Assembly: GCA_033557675.1 (NCBI GenBank)
Contig: JAWQRM010000383.1
Coordinates: forward strand, 1 to 23,381
Source: Coptodactyla brooksi
Lineage: Eukaryota; Arthropoda; Insecta; Coleoptera; Scarabaeidae
DNA length: 23,381 bases
Reading direction: 5' to 3'
The notes beneath the pieces are model-generated. The model saw only the letters and a list, made by a program, of their open reading frames with translations. It was not told the DNA's origin and ran no database searches. Position 1 is the stretch's first letter; the number at the start of each line of letters is the position of its first letter. This document shows positions 19,051-23,381 of this stretch, piece after piece. A program made the position numbers and the translations under genes.

Positions 19051-20351
19051 ATAATATGTATAAATAATGAACATATGTTATTATGTATTATTTGTATACA
19101 TATAACTATAATACGTGCAGATGTATTATCTATAATATATACCTAGTCTATGTTCTGTTTTACATACATTAAAATAGTTTTAGTTCTTCGTATACATATG
19201 TGTATTCATATAATAAGTACTTTAATTAATAAAATAACGAAAAAAAAATAAAAACCAATTGTGTATTTTATTTGAAAGACGAAACACCTGCCAATTACAA
19301 CCACCTTTATATAACGGCCAATAGGTTTTCTTTTTTTGGTGGCGGTACATGATTTATTTTGTGATGGATCGAGCGTAAGGTAAGCGTCGATAAATACACA
19401 AAGTCATTGATAGGTCAAGAATGTAGATCAAAAACAAACATCAACCGTGACCCACCAAGTGAATTGACTGAGCACCTCATTTGTTAGAACATAAGCGCCG
19501 ATAGATTAGGAATAAGTTAGTCGTAATCGAAGGTGTGATTAAAGTCCAATGGAGTTGTAATCACAGTTCCAATTGAAGTTGTAACTGTAGTAGCAACCAA
19601 GCCCCGTCCAAACATCAAAGGAAACAAAAGTCGTTTAATTTTCATCGTGTGCCATTTTATGGCGATCCCGTCAGCAGCTGCGAGGACCCAACTGATGAAA
19701 TAGCTACAGAACGAATCGAACCAACAGTTAAACTATCGCATCAACGACGATGATGGCGAGGACGATAGGCAGCAACGAGGATGAGGGAACCTACCCAAGG
19801 AGGGAAGAACCACACATCACATCTCACACCACAATTTAAGCTAAGGTTGAGTCTTGATTGATACATTTTCAGTTTCAATAAGGCACGACTTGATAAAATA
19901 TTAGGTTAGGGACACGCACTTCAAGTATATATGGTTATTAGGTCGGGTAACGTGTTTGTGACAAAAGGTCACGTAGATTATTTTTTAAGACAAGTTATCG
20001 ATCAGCTTTAGCCCTAGATGCACAGCTGAGATACTTGTAAGGTATTAATAATGATTAATGATGATTGATGGAGAAAGTGGGAAAAGCCACAGTTATATGT
20101 ATATGTATGTATTAGGTAATATAGTGCGTTAATATAATATATTACTATATTTAATAATGTCTATCTACTAATGTCTATATTTAATAAGTTCTATCGGCTT
20201 GCTCTGATTTGCCGTGCTTCCTGATTGATCAAGAGGGTTAATTGTATTTTCTTGATCAGGTTGGTATGGTTTCTTTGTTACTTTCTTTAGAACTGGAAAC
20301 CAAACTCCATTTGCTTTTAAGTCTTCTTCCTTTTTGTGAAAATTATACACG
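19051..20351. other. No gene recognised
   Basis: AT-rich to about 19260, then more balanced DNA to about 19830. The translation at 19560-19740 is open in short runs (VATKPRPNIKGNKS; CEDPTDEIATERIEPTVKLS) but has no domain I recognise and no clear boundaries. A short direct repeat of TAATGTCTAT occurs at about 20155-20179. Confidence 0.35.
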
Positions 20352-21331
20352 CACCACCCTAATAACTCTTCAGTGTCGAAGTTTCAATGAAAATCATCTG
20401 AATAAAAGTTGTAGGGATTTAAATGCGGTATCTTATGATGACCTTGACCTTGACCTGCGCTGGCAAGTTCATTTGCAAATGACCTTATGTTTTTTAAATG
20501 GAAACCCCCATTATTGACCTCGTATTCTGACGAAAAATTTTACGTTTGAATTTGAAAAAATACATTTTTTTCCACATTTTTTTAAAAAAAGATTTTGTTT
20601 GGTTTTTATACCCGAATGATAATATATCATTGGGGTGTTAAAACTAAAGCTTGAGTAGTCAGTTATACATAATAGGAGAAAAGGAGCATGGATACTTCTC
20701 TTCTTCTTCTCCTGGTTCTCCCCATGCTTCTATATGGGAAAAACCAAGAGGGTGACTTTCCAAAGAATTAAGAGCGCCTTCCGATGGTTCAAAAATGGAG
20801 TGGTTGTCGTGAAAGCAGAAGGTATGTAGTAGGTTAGAATGCTTCTGGCATGTGAACAAGGAGTGAATTAAATTCGGTAAAAGTTCGCATAATCCGAAAC
20901 AGGGAACTGTTTGGGCAAGACGTCTTGTTGTTGACAAAATTTGTGGTATTTTAATCTAACTATGGAATTATCGAATACTCAAGATGCTAGAGTTGGACGA
21001 TTTGAAAAGGAGAAAGAACCAATAAAGATAACAATTAAATCCTCAAAGGAAAGCCCATATCAACAGCAGTCAAAACAGAAAATCAAATGTTCACATCCCA
21101 AACTGTGCAACTATTTAGAATTTCATAGTTCTTATCGGTTCTTATTCTATAGGTCTTTGATTAATGATTACTTTAAAGTTGAGAAACTAAAATTTGACAT
21201 TCCGATCGTGAGTTTCCTAGAAACTTATCGGTCTCATCAATTTGTACTTATAAGTATATCATTTTTAGCCTTGAGGATATACCTACACAAGCATGTATAA
21301 ACATTTATCAGTTTCAAACAAGCTAACCCAT

Positions 21332-21465
21332 GTTGGTCACTGGTTACCACTTCACCAAAACAATAAATTAATTGCTCGACGCACGTTTCGCCGACAAAGT
21401 TGTAGGAGAAACTTGCGTCGAGCAATTAATTTATTGTTTTGGTGAAGTGGTAACCAGTGACCAAC
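21332..21465. repeat. 134-bp palindrome, 58-bp arms, with flanking 12-bp direct repeat
   Basis: The arms at 21332-21389 and 21408-21465 are reverse complements at 57 of 58 positions (one A/C difference near the loop); the loop is 18 bases. The outer ends read GTTGGTCACTGGTTACCACT and the inner part GCTCGACGCA. AAGCTAACCCAT abuts the left arm (21320-21331) and recurs at 21500-21511, 34 bases beyond the right arm, as would a target-site duplication around a 168-base insert. The near-identity of the arms suggests a recent origin or ongoing gene conversion. Confidence 0.9.
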
Positions 21466-21663
21466 TCGTTACAAAGTGAAAGGTTCCAAATCCACAGTTA
21501 AGCTAACCCATCTTTATGAACTAATAACACCTGGTCTTTTACTGCACAATTAGTTAATCCGTCCGAGTTTAACCTTACTCTTTCCATATATCACGTTTAA
21601 GCTATAATAATAATAAATATTTTCTTTAGAATTTGGAAAACTTGGTAAAACTTCTAATAAATG

Positions 21664-21790
21664 TTATTTCGCAGACATTTATCGCCGAATGAGAAATGTG
21701 TGAACGAACGCCGAACGGAAAAAATTTTTTGTTTAAAAAAATGTTATTTTTCATTCGGAGAAAAATATCTACGAAATGTTGGCGAAATAA
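21664..21790. repeat. Imperfect inverted repeat
   Basis: TTATTTCGC-nnn-CATTT followed by CCGAATGAGAAAT at 21664-21698 recurs in reverse complement at about 21743-21790 (GTTATTTTTCATTCGG ... AATGTTGGCGAAATAA), with a small insertion in one arm. It lies inside the long-inverted-repeat element next to its right terminal repeat. Confidence 0.6.
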
Positions 21791-22217
21791 ATTTTTCTTT
21801 GGAAAAAAATTTTTTGAAAGAACATTTTTTATTTAATAAGAACGTAAAATTTTCCCGTTTTTCCATTTGAAAAACAGAGTCATTTTCAAATGTCCTTGAA
21901 AATGCAGGACAAGGTCAAAGTTATGGTCATCAAAAGATAGCGCACTTAAATCCCTACAACTTTATTCAAATCATTTTCCTTGAAACTTCAGTACTGAAGA
22001 GTTATTAGGGTGGTCAGTTATTTTTGGGACATGGTGTATGTCTTAACCACGTAAGAAGTATTTGCTACTTCTTGTCCAGCTAAAAGTTAAAAATCATACC
22101 TTTTATCATGGCATCTTATCATTCACCGCATAAAACGTCTTTTCTACTGCGCTTTGCGTTAGCATGATTCGGTTTTCCTCAAAATTGATATTCTGCAGTA
22201 AGACTTTTAATAGTTCA

Positions 22218-22721
22218 TTATCTAACTTCAAGAGCTTTAGCAGTTATTTCGACGATTTTACCCAATACAATGGTAGGCTTTCTTCTATTATTTTGTTCCC
22301 AAAAACAAAATATTAAAATTCCAAATAAATGACAGTAAGCTAAGAAACTGCGGTGTGAAGAAGTAAGCAAAATAAAGTTAAGTAAAGAAGTTAAAAGTAA
22401 AGAACAAGCAAAAGTATAGTCGATTTCACTTGACTTTAACACATCAACAGGATTCAAGTTAAACAATGCCATTACTACACCAAAATCAAAAGCATTATGC
22501 TTAACACACGTTTTGCTAACCAAACTAACATCATTGGGAGCGATGAAACAGCGGGTCTCTCTTTCATCGGTTCCAAAAGATTGCGAAATTGACATTAACA
22601 GGATATCAAATCGGTCGGATATTAACGCTCTTATATCTATACAATCTAATTGCGTTAATGTCCGATAAAGTGCGTTTGATGAGACGAAGTCACAGCGGTT
22701 TATGACCAGTAAAAATGCCAT
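22218..22721 (-). CDS. Hypothetical 167-codon open reading frame
   Basis: This is the longest uninterrupted frame in the window; in DNA this AT-rich it is longer than expected by chance. It starts at the first ATG, with a TAA six bases upstream, so it is closed at the 5' side. I do not recognise the product. Residues 1-95 look globular (RCDFVSSNALYRTLTQLDCI; ERETRCFIAPNDVSLVSK). Residues from about 108 contain two hydrophobic runs (ACSLLLTSLLNFILL and FLAYCHLFGILIFCFW) separated by a few polar residues, which could form a membrane hairpin. The DNA there is a purine-rich low-complexity tract on the plus strand, so the hydrophobicity may be incidental. A hairpin abuts the start codon. It may be an exon, a transposon-borne frame or chance. 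Confidence 0.25.
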   Translation of the reverse strand: MAFLLVINRCDFVSSNALYRTLTQLDCIDIRALISDRFDILLMSISQSFGTDERETRCFIAPNDVSLVSKTCVKHNAFDFGVVMALFNLNPVDVLKSSEIDYTFACSLLLTSLLNFILLTSSHRSFLAYCHLFGILIFCFWEQNNRRKPTIVLGKIVEITAKALEVR

Positions 22722-22764
22722 AATTTATTAACGGCACCAAGAAAAATGATGCCGTTAATAAATT
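22722..22764. repeat. Perfect 15-bp inverted repeat, 13-base loop
   Basis: AATTTATTAACGGCA (22722-22736) and TGCCGTTAATAAATT (22750-22764) are exact reverse complements. Similarity continues outward as TGCCAT on the left and AGGCA then ATGGCA on the right, separated by a short insertion. It lies directly against the start codon of the 167-codon minus-strand frame. Confidence 0.8.
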
Positions 22765-23381
22765 TTGCCTCTGGGAAATGGCAAAAACTACTACCTTTTT
22801 TCCTACTTCAAGCGATGTTAGTAAACTACGGATCGGATAAATATGTCTTCGTAATATACCAAAAAATAAATACCAGTCGCAGCAAAGCTTATTTCTATTA
22901 ACTTTTTAGGAGACATTTAGTTTTAATGTTTTCATATGCTTTTAGGGCGATAGTAGATACCAGTAAATACACATCTCCAACTAGAAGATGTTTTGAATAT
23001 CGACATATTTCCGAAATTGTAGTATTTTCACAATCGATGCCATAAAGTGCAGTTGGTTTCAGAATTACTTTTGCTCTGGGTTAAATAGGAGAGCTGTCAG
23101 AATATCAAACACGGTTGACTTAAAACCTGCTTACGTCACACTAACATAGAAAAACGATTATCTTATTTTAATACTTACCGACTAGCTAAAAGATTGTTTA
23201 AGTTTTCTTAAAAATTCAATTAGCAGAATATTTTGGGATACAGTATCTCCTTTACGCTGGAAATGGACTGCTATTCATGCGGTTATGAAGGTTGCAGTGT
23301 ACGAAACGATTTTCGTGTTCTGCTTTAGCGCTGAATATACGTTTTCCTTCATCGACGTCACTAATGCTCGAAGACAATATT
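22765..23381. other. No gene recognised
   Basis: AT-rich DNA without a convincing reading frame or repeat. The window ends here. Confidence 0.4.

Larger units (their letters stand above)
20352..22009. mobile_element. Non-autonomous element with long terminal inverted repeats
   Basis: The segment 20352 to about 20550 is repeated in reverse complement at 22009 to about 21838. Both ends start ACCACCCTAATAACTCTTCA and go on through AGTTTCAA-GAAAAT, TTGTAGGGATTTAA, TGCG-TATCTT-TGATGACC, TGACCTTG-CCTGC and TTTTTAAATGG-type blocks to AAAATTTTACGTT. By eye they are roughly 80% identical with small gaps. Between them are about 1.3 kb with a perfect-arm palindrome (21332-21465), a second imperfect inverted repeat (21664-21790) and two short frames (20659-20937 minus; 20941-21300 plus, 119 codons) with no recognisable transposase domain. 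No target duplication could be defined. The superfamily is unknown to me. Confidence 0.75.

Noticed and set aside
20941..21300. 119-codon plus-strand frame inside the long-inverted-repeat element
   Set aside because: Lys/Ser-rich with no transposase or other motif, and not long enough in isolation to support a gene.
1..23381. CRISPR array, bacterial operon, riboswitch or prophage
   Set aside because: No regularly spaced identical repeats, no ribosome-binding-site-led gene strings, and the content is clearly eukaryotic transposon debris.

Overview
This window looks like AT-rich, non-coding nuclear DNA of an arthropod, most likely an insect. The reasons are an absence of bacterial-style gene packing, short reading frames full of stops, splice-like and polyadenylation-like signals, and decayed copies of transposon superfamilies typical of insects. 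I find no intact host gene, tRNA, rRNA, CRISPR array or operon. The species cannot be named from this sequence.

Layout from left to right. 1-365: AT-rich DNA with two copies of a GGTAC-nnn-TGTACC unit, each ending at TTAA, resembling piggyBac-type ends. 885-1191: a possible exon fragment and intron, unassigned. 1239-1970 (-): an internally deleted Tc1/mariner-type transposase. 2035-2560 (+): the C-terminal third of a piggyBac-like transposase. 2600-3203: a shortened Tc1 element with both ends and only the DNA-binding half of its transposase. 4050-4390 (-): a reverse transcriptase scrap holding a perfect hairpin. 6290-6790 (+): an RTE-like reverse transcriptase scrap. 7864-7920: a near-perfect 26-bp hairpin. 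8476-10087 (+): a 5'-truncated CR1/Jockey-type LINE with its 3' stem-loop and ATT tail, directly followed by a Tc1/mariner-type transposase relic (10100-10520). 10521-13139: mostly unique-looking DNA with a cluster of TAATTA/TAATTG motifs. 13140-15090 (+): a PIF/Harbinger N-terminus, a LINE fragment and a second Tc1/mariner-type relic. 15110-18350 (-): the most complete LINE, with ORF1 end, endonuclease and reverse transcriptase, carrying a 102-bp Tc1-derived MITE. 18541-19050 (+): the C-terminus of a pogo/Tigger transposase. 20352-22009: a non-autonomous element with long terminal inverted repeats, enclosing a 58-bp-arm palindrome. 22218-22721 (-): a 167-codon open frame, the longest here, with a hairpin against its start.

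The pieces do not work together as a system. They are layers of independent insertions: the MITE lies in a LINE, the Tc1 mini-element lies next to a piggyBac relic, and a palindrome lies within the long-inverted-repeat element. I see no convincing evidence of a new multi-gene system. The items most worth a second look are the long-inverted-repeat element with its palindrome and flanking direct repeats, the Tc1 mini-element that still encodes an open DNA-binding domain, the LINE 3' stem-loop, the 167-codon frame, and the TAATTA cluster.
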